64,000 bases of DNA from Inia geoffrensis (lineage: Eukaryota; Chordata; Mammalia; Artiodactyla; Iniidae). This document shows, one piece after another, positions 55,601-64,000 of this stretch (its first letter is position 1; each line of letters opens with the position of its first letter). The notes under the pieces were generated by a model that worked only from the letters and a program-made list of their open reading frames with translations, did not search any database and was not told where the DNA came from. Location of the stretch: assembly GCA_036417435.1 (NCBI GenBank), contig CM070918.1, positions 30,945,523-31,009,522 on the forward strand. The letters run 5' to 3'. The position numbers and the translations under genes are program-made.

Positions 55601-56323
55601 AGTTTTCTTCTTGCAATTGACTTCTAGTTTTATACCATTGTGGTAAAAACATCAAAAAGATGCTTGATATGATTCCAATTCTTAAATTTAGTAAGGCTTG
55701 TTTTATGGCCTAACATATCTGTCCTAGAGAAAATTTCATATTTGTTTGAGAAAAATGTGCATTCTGCTGCTATTTGATGGAATGTTCTGTATATGTCTAT
55801 TAGGCTCATCTGTTTAATGTGTAATTAAAGTACAATGTTTCCTTATTGGATTTTCTGTTTGGGTAAACACCATTGAAAGTGGAGTGTTGAACCTCTGGTA
55901 TTATCATATTGTTATCTAGTTTCCCCTTTAGATCTGTTAATATTTTCTTTGTATATTTAGGTGCTCCTATGTTGGATACATAAATACTTACAAATGTTAT
56001 ATCCTCTTAATGAATTGACCCCTTTATCATTAGGTAATGACCTTCTTTTGTTACAATCTTGATTAAAGTTTATTTTGTCTGATACAAATATAGCTACCAC
56101 TGTTTTCTTTTGATTTCCATTTTCATGTAATTTATTTTTCTATCACTTCACTTTCAGTCTTGGGTTCCTTAAAGATGAAGTGAGTCTCTTGTAAGCAGCA
56201 GGTAGTTTGGTCTTATTTTATTTATTTTTTAATCCATTTAGTCACTGAATGTCTTTTGACTGGAGAATTTAGTCCATTTATATTTAAAGTAATTATTGAT
56301 AGGTTTGGACTTACTATTGCCAT
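52650..56323 (-). pseudogene. L1 ORF2p remnant (endonuclease/reverse transcriptase)
   Basis: Fragments appear in the expected order. Endonuclease start at 56323: 'MAIVSPNLSIITLNINGLNS', stop after 33 codons. '[19 protein letters not shown]' (55349-55585) lies at the endonuclease/RT linker. RT fingers (54707-55045): 'SPGPNVFTGDLHQTF', 'ASTTLISKPDKD', 'ENYRKISPMNI'. 54459-54710: '[15 protein letters not shown]', '[17 protein letters not shown]', the catalytic-region block. 53984-54178: 'FLYTKNELSEKEIKKTIP', 'KRMKCLGINLTKKVKGLY'. 53191-53481: 'KTKATKVKINKWDYIKLKK'. Many stops and shifts; non-functional. Confidence 0.9.
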
Positions 56324-56799
56324 TTTGTTCATTGTTTTCTGGTTGTTTTGTAATTCCTTTCTTCCTCTATTTCTCTCTTCCTTTGTGATTTGATGAATTT
56401 CTCTAGTGGTATGCTTTGATTCCTTTTTCTTTGTTTTTTGTATATCTACTGTAGGTTTTTGTTTGTGGCTCCTGTGAGGCTTACATAAACATCTTATATT
56501 TATAGCAGTATTTTTAAAGCTAGTAAGACTTAACTTAGAATACATACAGAAGCTCTATATTTTTACACTCTCAATATTTTATGTTTTCAATTTTCATCTT
56601 CTTACATTATGTATTCATTAACAAATTATTGTAGTGATATTTATTTTTTAATACTTTTTCTTTCAATCCTCATTCTAGAGTTTAAGTGATTTACCCACCA
56701 CCATTATATTAGAGTGTTCTGAATTTTACTATATATTTACCATTACCCATGAGTTTTATACTTTTATGTTTTCCCATTACTAATTAGCATCATTTTATT

Positions 56800-57640
56800 C
56801 AGGTTGAAGAACTCCTTTTAACATTTCTTATAAGGCCAATCTAGTGTTGATGAACTACTTCAGCTTTTGTTTGTCTGGAAAACTCTATCTCTTCTTTAAT
56901 TCTGAAGGACAACTTTACCAGGTAGAGTATTCTTGTCTGGCAGATTTTTCTTTCAGCACTTTGAATATATCATCCCACTTCCTTATGGCCAGCAAGGTTT
57001 CTGTTGAAAAAATTGTTAATAGTCTTATGGGGGTTCCCTTGTACAACACAAGTTGCTGTTCTCTTGTTGTTTTTAAAAGTCTCTCCCAGTCTTTAATTTT
57101 TGACAGTTTAATTATATGTCTCAGTGCGACTTTCTTTAGATTCAACTTACTTGATAATTTATGGTCTTCCTGGATCTGGATATCTTTTCCTTTCCCCAGG
57201 TTAAGAAAGGTTTGGGCCATTATTTCTTTAAGTAAGCTTTCTGTCCCTTTCTCTCTTCTTTTTCCAGTACCCCTAAAATGTATATAAATGGTCCATTTGA
57301 TGGTGTTTGATAATTCTCTTACACTATCTTCACTCTTTTTCATTCTTTTTTCTTTTTGCTCCTCTGATTGGAAGAATTCCACTACCCTGTCTTTGAGTTC
57401 ATCAGTCCTTTCTTCCAATTTAATGTAGCCTATTGTTGAATCATTCTATTAAAAGTTCAGTATGGTCATTGTACTTTTCAGCTCTGTGATTTCTGTTTGG
57501 TACTTTTTATTATTTTCTACCTCTGTGTTGAAATTCTCATTTTATTCATTCATTGCTCTCCTGACTTCATTGAGCATTTTATAACCCTTATTTTGAACTA
57601 TCAGGTAAATCATTTATCTCCATTTTATTAAGATCTGTTT
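56800..57640 (-). pseudogene. L1 ORF1p remnant (antisense)
   Basis: The longest open block (56915-57418) reads 'TDELKDRVVEFFQSEEQKEK', 'SVRELSNTIKW', 'GTGKRREKGTESLLKEIMAQ', 'FLNLGKGKDIQIQE', 'RLLKTTREQQLVLYKGTPIR'. It covers part of the coiled coil, the RRM-like core and the C-terminal domain of the L1 RNA chaperone. The start region near 57640 ('MEINDLPD'-like) is out of frame with it, and the frame ends early at the C-terminus. Confidence 0.88.
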
Positions 57641-58789
57641 CTGGAGATGTATATTGTTCTTTTGTTTTAATGTATTCTTCTGTTTCTTCATTTTCCTGGA
57701 GGCTCTGCTTTGGTTTCTATGCATTAGATAAAACAGCCACCTCTCCCAGTCTTGACAGAGTGGTCTTGTGTAGGAGATGAACATCATCAATTAGCCCAAC
57801 CCAAGCTCCTAGTTGTCTGTCAAACTTCTGTGATTGTCCAAGCTTCCTTTGTTCTTAGTGGCTCCCAGTAGTTGAGGGTATGTCAAGATCCACTAGTTTC
57901 CCAAAGGGGAATATCACAGTCAGCATTTAGAAGCAGACTGATTGGAAGCTAGGCCCTCAGGCAGCAGCTGAGAAAGTATGTAGTTAATCTCATTCCAGGG
58001 AGAAACTGGGAGACAGGCCTTTCTGTCTGTTCCCTCTGTGCTGGGTCTGGGTGTATAGTTGCAGGAAGAGGGGGTGTGTGATCCTTAGAAGCAGAAGAAG
58101 GAACTTCTTCTTTGTTTGCCACAGTACTGTGGGTCTGTGAATTGTAAGCTCCATGGCTATCAGAGCCAGGTGAGAAGTGAGAAGATAGGAGAGGTGTCCA
58201 CCAGCTTCTCTGGTCTCCAGGGAGGATCACAGCTAAATTAGAAGCCTGACTCCTGGGCAATAGATTTTAAAGTATGCAGATAAACTTCTTTCAGGGAAAG
58301 GTTGAGAGATGGATGAGCATTTTTCCCTGCTCCCTCTGTGTTCCTGGGAGGAATAGCTGGGTAAGAAATGTTTTTTTGTTTATTATACTCTTGTGGGTCT
58401 CATGGGCAAGAGCCTGGTTGCCTTTGAAGCTAGGTATTTTGAGAGCCTATCCCTCAGTTGGGAGTCTTAAAGTTGAGGTGCTAAATGTGGGGTTCAAACC
58501 CTTCAATTATTAGGGAGAAAGTGGGAGTTGAGCATTCTCTCCTGATTGAATGGTGCTGTGCCAGGGATGGGGTTTATGGTGATAATGTATCTCGGCCTTT
58601 CCTTCCTGTTTCAGTGTGGGTATTTTTTCATTCATCTAATGTGTCAGCATTGCTTAGCTAGTTTCTGGATCCCTCTCAAAGGAAATTGCTCTGTGTGTAG
58701 CTGTATGTTTGGTGTGTCCATGGGACGAGGGGAGCACAGGAACCTCCTATGTGCCATCTTGCCTTATCTGCATTTACCTTTTCTAATGC

Positions 58790-59050
58790 TGTCTCTACTC
58801 TTCCTCTTCTTTGCTGTTGATAATTGTCACACTATTTTCTTCTTGTCTTAACCCCTTTTTGGTTCTCAGTATCTGTATTATATGCATTAGCCTTTGGTTT
58901 TATACAATTATATATCAGACTGCAATGAGTCTACAACTTAATTGTTTGATTTATCTACAAGTTCCTTACAGGAAGTTCATGGTACTGAATGCTTGCACAG
59001 TGCCTGGCACATAGTCAATGCTTCACATCTATGTGTGCCTCTATTGAAGT
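58790..59050 (+). repeat. L2 LINE fragment (weak)
   Basis: 'gttccttacaggaagttcat' and 'tgcacagtgcctggcacata', the latter a typical L2 or MIR 3' word. Confidence 0.5.
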
Positions 59051-59735
59051 AGGACTGGAGATGTACTGGTGAGATTTAATAAAGTATTGCCAATTTCTTC
59101 TCTCTGAGTGAAAGACTCAAGGTTGCTAAGCTATCCCTTTCCAGAAACGTCTTTAAGAGCCATGCTGTAGTTGCTTGTTGATCAAAGTTGCTTTAACTGT
59201 GTTCACACCTGAAGGCAGACAAATAATACCTATTCGTTCAGCCAAATATTTAATAAACACTTAATAAGCCCCTTCTATGTAAGAAGATCCTATTATCTAA
59301 GTATAAATAGCAGAAGATAAAGACTTTTGAGAATAAATTCACTTAAAATCAAACATCAAAATTTCATAAGAGTGAAGGAAATAAAAAGGCCTCATTGGGT
59401 CTATATCTTGAAAAAAGGGACAAATAATTTATCTTACATTTAGCAAAATATCAGTAATAAACACAACAATTCACTAACTCTTAGAATGAACAAAGAATGA
59501 AGCAAGGGATAGGATTTTTGATATAATTTTTTTCAACAACATCTCTTTCCTAACCGTTGACTTTTATTAAAATGCCACAGAAAAGTCACTTTTGGAGTGA
59601 AAATATTTGAGAGCTTCATCAGTTTCTCCAAAGATATCTATTAGTTCTTTGACATGTAAATCATTAGTTTGAAACACTGTTCCTGACATCATTTATTGTT
59701 GGTTTCCTCTTTGTTCATTGTTAAGAGGTCAAACT
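59051..59735. other. AT-rich unique sequence
   Basis: No gene or named repeat recognised. Confidence 0.4.
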
Positions 59736-59758
59736 CTGAAAGACCCCTTAAGTCTTTT

Positions 59759-60187
59759 TTTTTTTTAACTTTTTATTTTATATTGGGGTATAGCCAATTA
59801 ACAATGCTGTGATAGTTTCAGGTGCACAGCAAAGTGACTCAGCCATACATATACATGTATCCATTCTCCCTCAAACTCCCCTCCCATCCAGGCTGCCACA
59901 TAACACTGAGCAGAGTTCCCTGTGCTATACAGTAGGTCCTTATTGGTTATCCATTTTAAATATAGCAGTATATACATGTACCTGTCGATCCCAAACTCCC
60001 TGACTATCTCTTTCCCCCATCCTTCTCCCCTAGTAACCAGAAATTCGTTCTCTAAGTCTGTGAGTCTGTTTCTATTTTGTAAATAAGTTCATTTGTAACA
60101 TTTCTTCTTAGATTCCACATACAAAGGATATCATATGGTATTTCTCTTTCTCTGTCTGACTTACTTCAGTCAGTATGACAATCTCTG
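59759..60187 (-). mobile_element. 5'-truncated L1 tail with TSD
   Basis: Antisense L1 3' end: poly-T, 'atattggggtatagccaatt', 'tcaggtgcacagcaaagtga', 'gttccctgtgctatacagta', 'ctttctctgtctgacttact'. A decayed duplication of about 20 bp begins TGAAAGACC at 59737 and at 60188. Ends inside ORF2-derived sequence. Confidence 0.95.
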
Positions 60188-60288
60188 TGAAAGACCCTTA
60201 ATTCTTTAAGTTAAAGTCTATTTTGTCTGATATAGGATTTACCTTTGGTAGTTGGATTCTAAAATCTCTCCCCTATTAAGCTATTCTT

Positions 60289-60757
60289 TTTAAAAAATTG
60301 AAGTATAGTTGATTTACAATATTATATCAGTTTCAGGTATACAGAATAGTGATTCAGGATTTTTACAGATTATACTCCATTAAAAGTTATCACAAGATAA
60401 TGTTTATATTTTCCTATGCTATGCAATATATCTTTGTTACCTATCTATCTTATACATATTAGTTTGTATCTCTTAATCCTATACCCCTAACTTGCACCCA
60501 CCCCCTTCCCTCTCCCCTCTGGTAACCACTAGATTGTTTCCTATATCTGTGAGTCTGTTTCTGTTTTGCTATATACATTCATTTGTGTTATTTTTTATAT
60601 TCCACACATAAGTAATATCATACAGGATTTTTCTTTCTCTGTCTGACTTATGTCACTAAGCATAATATTCTCTAGGTCCATCCATGTTACTGCAAATGGC
60701 AGAATTTCATTCTTTTTTATGGCTGAGTAATATTCCAGTGTATTTATATACCACATC
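60289..60757 (-). mobile_element. 5'-truncated L1 tail, perfect TSD
   Basis: Antisense L1 3' end of a related subfamily: 'aattgaagtatagttgattt', 'cttccctctcccctctggta', 'ctttctctgtctgacttatg', 'ttatggctgagtaatattcc'. The exact 13-mer TTAAGCTATTCTT lies at 60276-60288 and 60758-60770. Confidence 0.96.
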
Positions 60758-60770
60758 TTAAGCTATTCTT

Positions 60771-61100
60771 GAACATGGAGTAATGTTGTTGCTGGGGATA
60801 TAAAATTTGCTTCACTTATAAAACCACTCATTATTTTTTGCTCTGGCAGATACTGCTTATCAGTTTGGACAGTGTCTCAGCTCATATTTGGGCTAAGATA
60901 TCTTAAGACGACTCTCTAGGCAACCGCTGCTAACTGATCAGAGCTGACATGATGATGAAATGTACTCTAATTCCTTTTGCTTTTATAGTTTGTACTTCAC
61001 AACTAACCTTTGATATATACTTTCCCTTTTGAGTTTTAGTAGCATTTGATAATGTAGCACTTGATTATATTGTTACATTATTCTCTTTTTTGATTCATAT
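60771..61100. other. Unique non-coding sequence
   Basis: Nothing recognised. Confidence 0.4.
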
Positions 61101-61109
61101 GATTTAAAC

Positions 61110-61235
61110 GTTGTTTTTCCCAAACAATGAGCCCAGAGTACTTGGACTGTGTTTTATACCACTTTGTAACCTTCTCAATGTCAAAATGGATACAGACTAG
61201 GTGCTCAATAAATACTTGGTTGATTAATTACCTAA
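61110..61235 (+). repeat. L2 LINE 3' end
   Basis: 'gtacttggactgtgttttat', 'gactaggtgctcaataaata' and 'cttggttgattaatta' fit the L2 3' terminus. Confidence 0.55.
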
Positions 61236-61258
61236 GGAAGTAGGATTAATCACATAAA

Positions 61259-61289
61259 GGATTCCTTGGTTGATTAACCCAAGGAATCC
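61259..61289. repeat. Perfect inverted repeat, 11-bp arms
   Basis: GGATTCCTTGG (61259-61269), 9-nt spacer TTGATTAAC, then CCAAGGAATCC (61279-61289). The 13-mer CTTGGTTGATTAA also occurs just upstream at 61215-61227. No T-run follows and this is a eukaryotic genome, so I do not call a terminator. Confidence 0.95.
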
Positions 61290-61384
61290 AGTATAATGGA
61301 AGGCTAGGAAAAGTTTTGGTTACATGGAGCTAACAAAGAAAAGCTTTGGACTGTGGATAGTTTAAGTCAACCTGCAGCCTTTAT

Positions 61385-61650
61385 TTACCTGTTCAGAGTT
61401 TGTGAAGACCTCTACTGTAAGCACTGGAGAGTATTGACAATTAGATGTGGTCTTTACCCTCATGGAGTTTATGGCTCAGTACCAGAGACAAGAAAAATAT
61501 GTATAATCATCAGAACTGTAGCAATATATAAGTGCCTTGAAGGGAAAGAATTAAGATGGATGGAGTGGGCTAGCTTAACAGCTGCACACTTCACAGTAGA
61601 AAGTGGCAGTGAAATGGGCAGTTATTTCATAAATCTGCCCTCTGAGAGTT
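61385..61650 (-). repeat. L2 LINE fragment (weak)
   Basis: 'gtctttaccctcatggagtt' (the L2 'ccctgccctcaaggagct' block) and 'agcaatatataagtgccttg'. The 107-codon plus-strand frame over it is a chance reading of this relic. Confidence 0.5.
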
Positions 61651-61859
61651 TCAAAAAGAAATTGCCATTTGAGTAGAAAATATTCTGTTGAATTCACAGT
61701 GTCCTATTTGATGGACCTTTGACTTTACATGAAATTACTGATGCATGAGTACTGTAATAAACACATTTTCACCTTGAGTATTCCCTTTTTATTCACTCAT
61801 CCAAGCTTGTCATAAATGTTTCCTTGGGCATTCATGTTTTTTTCATGTTTGTTGGCACT

Positions 61860-62305
61860 GATTTTCTAGCAATGGAGCATCTTGGACTGAATGTGTCCTT
61901 CAACTGTGGCCTCTTAAGCCTGACCCACTTGATAGTCTTCACTTTGTGAAGAATTTCACCTGCCCTGCTCCACCCAGATTCCCTCTCATGAGGACCACTT
62001 TCAATGCAGAGAGCTGGTGGTACCTGGGAATTTGCATCCCCTTTGGGTCAGTCTATGACTGACTGGTGAGTGAAAGCCCAGATCCCTTGACTGTTGTAGG
62101 AACTCACTCACTCTTAGACATCTCCCTGCAGGATTAGAACAAACCTGAGACTTTACCTGAAGTTGTATTCTTATGTACATTCTTTCCCTTTCCTGTCCTG
62201 TTTCCCCCACTTTCTTGCCAGTTTCTACTGGGAGCAGTTTCTTAATCAATCACTTACACATAAACTTCATGCCAGGGTCTGCCTCTGGGAGCTCCAACCT
62301 AACAC
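61860..62305. repeat. Possible LTR-like relic
   Basis: 'catgccagggtctgcctctg', 'ggagctccaacctaacacaa' look like the 3' end of a mammalian LTR ('...aacccaacctaaga'). The family is unknown and the rest is undefined. Confidence 0.35.
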
Positions 62306-62307
62306 AA

Positions 62308-62455
62308 GTGGTACTTCTCAAAGTGTGATCTATAGGCTGAGAGACTTCTTAAAACAGCAGATTCCAAGTCTCCACCCCAGATATTCTAGAATAGAATCGG
62401 GGGACTGGCCAGAAGAGCTGCTTTTATAACAAGGTCCCCAAGTGAGCTTATACAT
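62308..62455 (+). mobile_element. MER5A-like DNA transposon relic (hAT-Charlie)
   Basis: 'gtggtacttctcaaagtgtg', 'gcagattccaagtctccacc', 'ccagatattctagaatagaa', 'gcttttataacaaggtcccc' match the MER5A layout. Non-autonomous and long inactive. Confidence 0.65.
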
Positions 62456-62960
62456 TTTTTCTTAGCTATAAAATATTGATTAGTGAATACTAAATAAAAC
62501 TAAGGTTTTGTTTATTATAGGGTTGATTATTTTAAGCAACATACATCAAATATTTGGGGATGGGATTAGTAAGGTGAGATATAAATATCCTCTAACCAAT
62601 CTGATCCTGGGGTCTGTTAAATGATCAAAGGACCCAACTCCAGAGTTGACACTGATGTTCCGCACTGATGGCATTTTTATTTTGTGTCTTGTCTGTGCAT
62701 AAATCTTAGAAACATTATTTTCCCCTTTGCAATAGTGATTGTTTTCTTCAGAGAGTTCACTCTGGAAGCCACCAAGTTCAGTGGTTTTCTATTTTATCTT
62801 ATTTTTAGAATATTTTAAGCAATGAAACCCTTGACTGGAAAGAATAGGCAGAAATCAATAAGCAACACAGAGTTGCATTTTTTAATGCAGGTGGGGAACC
62901 TAAGACCTCACCTGCTCCAATTCCTTCACATGGTCCTAGGGCTACAGGAAGCATAATTGG
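62456..62960. other. Unique non-coding sequence
   Basis: Nothing recognised. Confidence 0.4.
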
Positions 62961-62964
62961 AAAA

Positions 62965-63100
62965 CAACTGGCCAAGTCCCAAATTTCACTTTACAGGTGG
63001 ATTAACCGAAGCCCCAAGAGGTCTGGAACTTGACCAAGATGAGGTAACCGGTGTTGAGTGGTACCCGGTATGAAATGCAATTTTCCACATTCTCTGATCA
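62965..63100 (-). repeat. MIR SINE fragment
   Basis: Antisense MIR: 'cactttacaggtggattaac', 'cgaagccccaagaggtctgg', 'aacttgaccaagatgagg'. Confidence 0.6.
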
Positions 63101-64000
63101 GAGCTGCTTCCACTAACTCCTGTTAGTTATTGAAAGGAGGTTAATTATCCTGTTATCTCAGAGGCCTCTTAGAATTCTGTTTGAGTGGAAAAGAAATAGA
63201 TGGGCTTTTTTTTTCTACTAGGTGGCTTGCTTGGTACTCTTGTGGACTCAAATTTGGGGACTGCAAGGTGGTTTCAGCTTGTTTGATCTGTTTACAAGAG
63301 TATTAAACTACTCTAAAAGCAACTGCATGGAGTGTTTTTTTTTTATTCCCTGGTGCAGTAGAAAACTTATATGAACCCAGCCTTTAGAACTGTATGAAAA
63401 TAGTTAACTGGGACTAGGGCATAGGAAAGAGTAAAACCCAACAGCAGGAATAACTAAGAAAGACTTCACTTATTAGTCAGAGCAGCTGATCTCAGAGCCC
63501 ATTGTTTCCTGTCAGTTAGCTGTTTCTCCTAATGTCCTAGCGGGATGTGTCTCCGTCCATGTTTCTCATTCTTTATTCGACTTTCTACTACAGAGAAAAG
63601 TCACATTGGGTCAGCCCTGAAGAGAGCGTCCCTGCTGCGTCACTGTAGCTTTCTCTGATCATTAGCCAAACGAGGGGACTTCTCCCTTGCCATAAGCCGC
63701 TGGAGGTTCAGATGCGCTGAATTTTACACAATAGCTTCATTCCTGAAACAAACAATTCAACTAGGCACTCAGGGATGAAGAAACAGTGTCTCTCTTGGCT
63801 GACTCGGGATGGGGGTCGCTATTGTCGCTGGGAGCAGGGAAGATGGCAGTCAGGTGAGGCCTCAGAAAGCAGGAAAGGGGTCTAAGGCAGCTCTGGATCT
63901 TGGTAGGGTCTTCAGGACCTTTCCTCAGGTCCTTGGATGTGCTACCCACTGGGTCTGTGCTTTTCCTGGGCTCTCCCCACTATCCCTGGCCTTGCTTTCT
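63101..64000. other. Unique non-coding sequence
   Basis: No gene or repeat recognised up to the window edge. A TGCGTCA (AP-1/CRE-like) word lies near 63637. Any exon crossing the right edge could not be seen. Confidence 0.4.

Larger units (their letters stand above)
52226..58765 (-). mobile_element. Near-full-length antisense L1 (about 6.5 kb, L1MA-like)
   Basis: Reading on the minus strand from 58765: the 'aaggcaagatggcacatagg' start, a 5'UTR of about 1.1 kb, ORF1 from about 57640, a spacer, ORF2 from 56323, and a 3'UTR ending near 52226 ('tttattgaggtatgattgac' on the plus strand, with 'gtgaaaggattcccctcatt', the L1MA-type 3' end). All parts are present in the right order without large insertions, which is rare in this window. 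Frameshifts and stops in both ORFs make it inactive. It is older than the sense L1 at 8.8 kb by its decay and 3'UTR type. Confidence 0.93.

Noticed and set aside
61353..61676. 107-codon plus-strand frame
   Set aside because: It overlaps an L2 relic and shows no domain; chance reading.

Overview
The window is a gene-poor stretch of a mammalian nuclear genome, most likely from a whale or dolphin. The main evidence is ten copies of one young tRNA-Glu-derived SINE, plus two older relatives. The copies are about 200 bp, open with GGGCTTCCCTGGTGGCGCAG, carry a B-box-like GGGTTCGTGCCC and end in poly-A. This is the CHR SINE class known from cetaceans, hippos and ruminants, in the form I know to be abundant in cetaceans. 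The L1 tails are also of the cetartiodactyl type. I saw no BovB or Bov-A elements, which argues against a ruminant. The species is an inference.

No established protein-coding gene, rRNA, tRNA, CRISPR array or CpG island is recognisable. Most long open frames are L1 remnants, SINE read-through or chance. The window could be intergenic or lie inside a large intron; the sequence alone does not say which.

Layout. 1-8.7 kb: unique sequence with MLT1, L1M, MIR and L2 relics, cut by five SINEs. 8.77-12.87 kb: a sense-strand L1 with 5'UTR, broken ORF1 and the endonuclease part of ORF2, carrying three nested insertions. 13-28.7 kb: unique sequence with MaLR LTRs, L2, MIR and three SINEs; the 27.4-28.1 kb block looks like regulatory sequence. 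28.9-36.2 kb: L1 tails, L2, an LTR-like block inside an MLT1, and a SINE inside a SINE. 36.2-52.2 kb: mostly unique, with MLT1, MLT2 and MIR relics and a small cluster of splice-flanked open segments at 41.3-42.8 kb. 52.2-58.8 kb: a near-full-length antisense L1. 58.8-64 kb: two more L1 tails, L2, MER5-like and unique sequence.

Nothing here works together as an operon or pathway. What is new lies in the nesting order of the mobile elements, the candidate conserved regulatory blocks (4.53-4.80, 27.44-28.06, 50.93-51.25 kb) and one speculative set of exons (41.34-42.78 kb). All repeat family names come from remembered consensus sequences and were not run through a repeat masker, so outer boundaries are good to about 10-40 bases unless a target-site duplication (TSD) is given.
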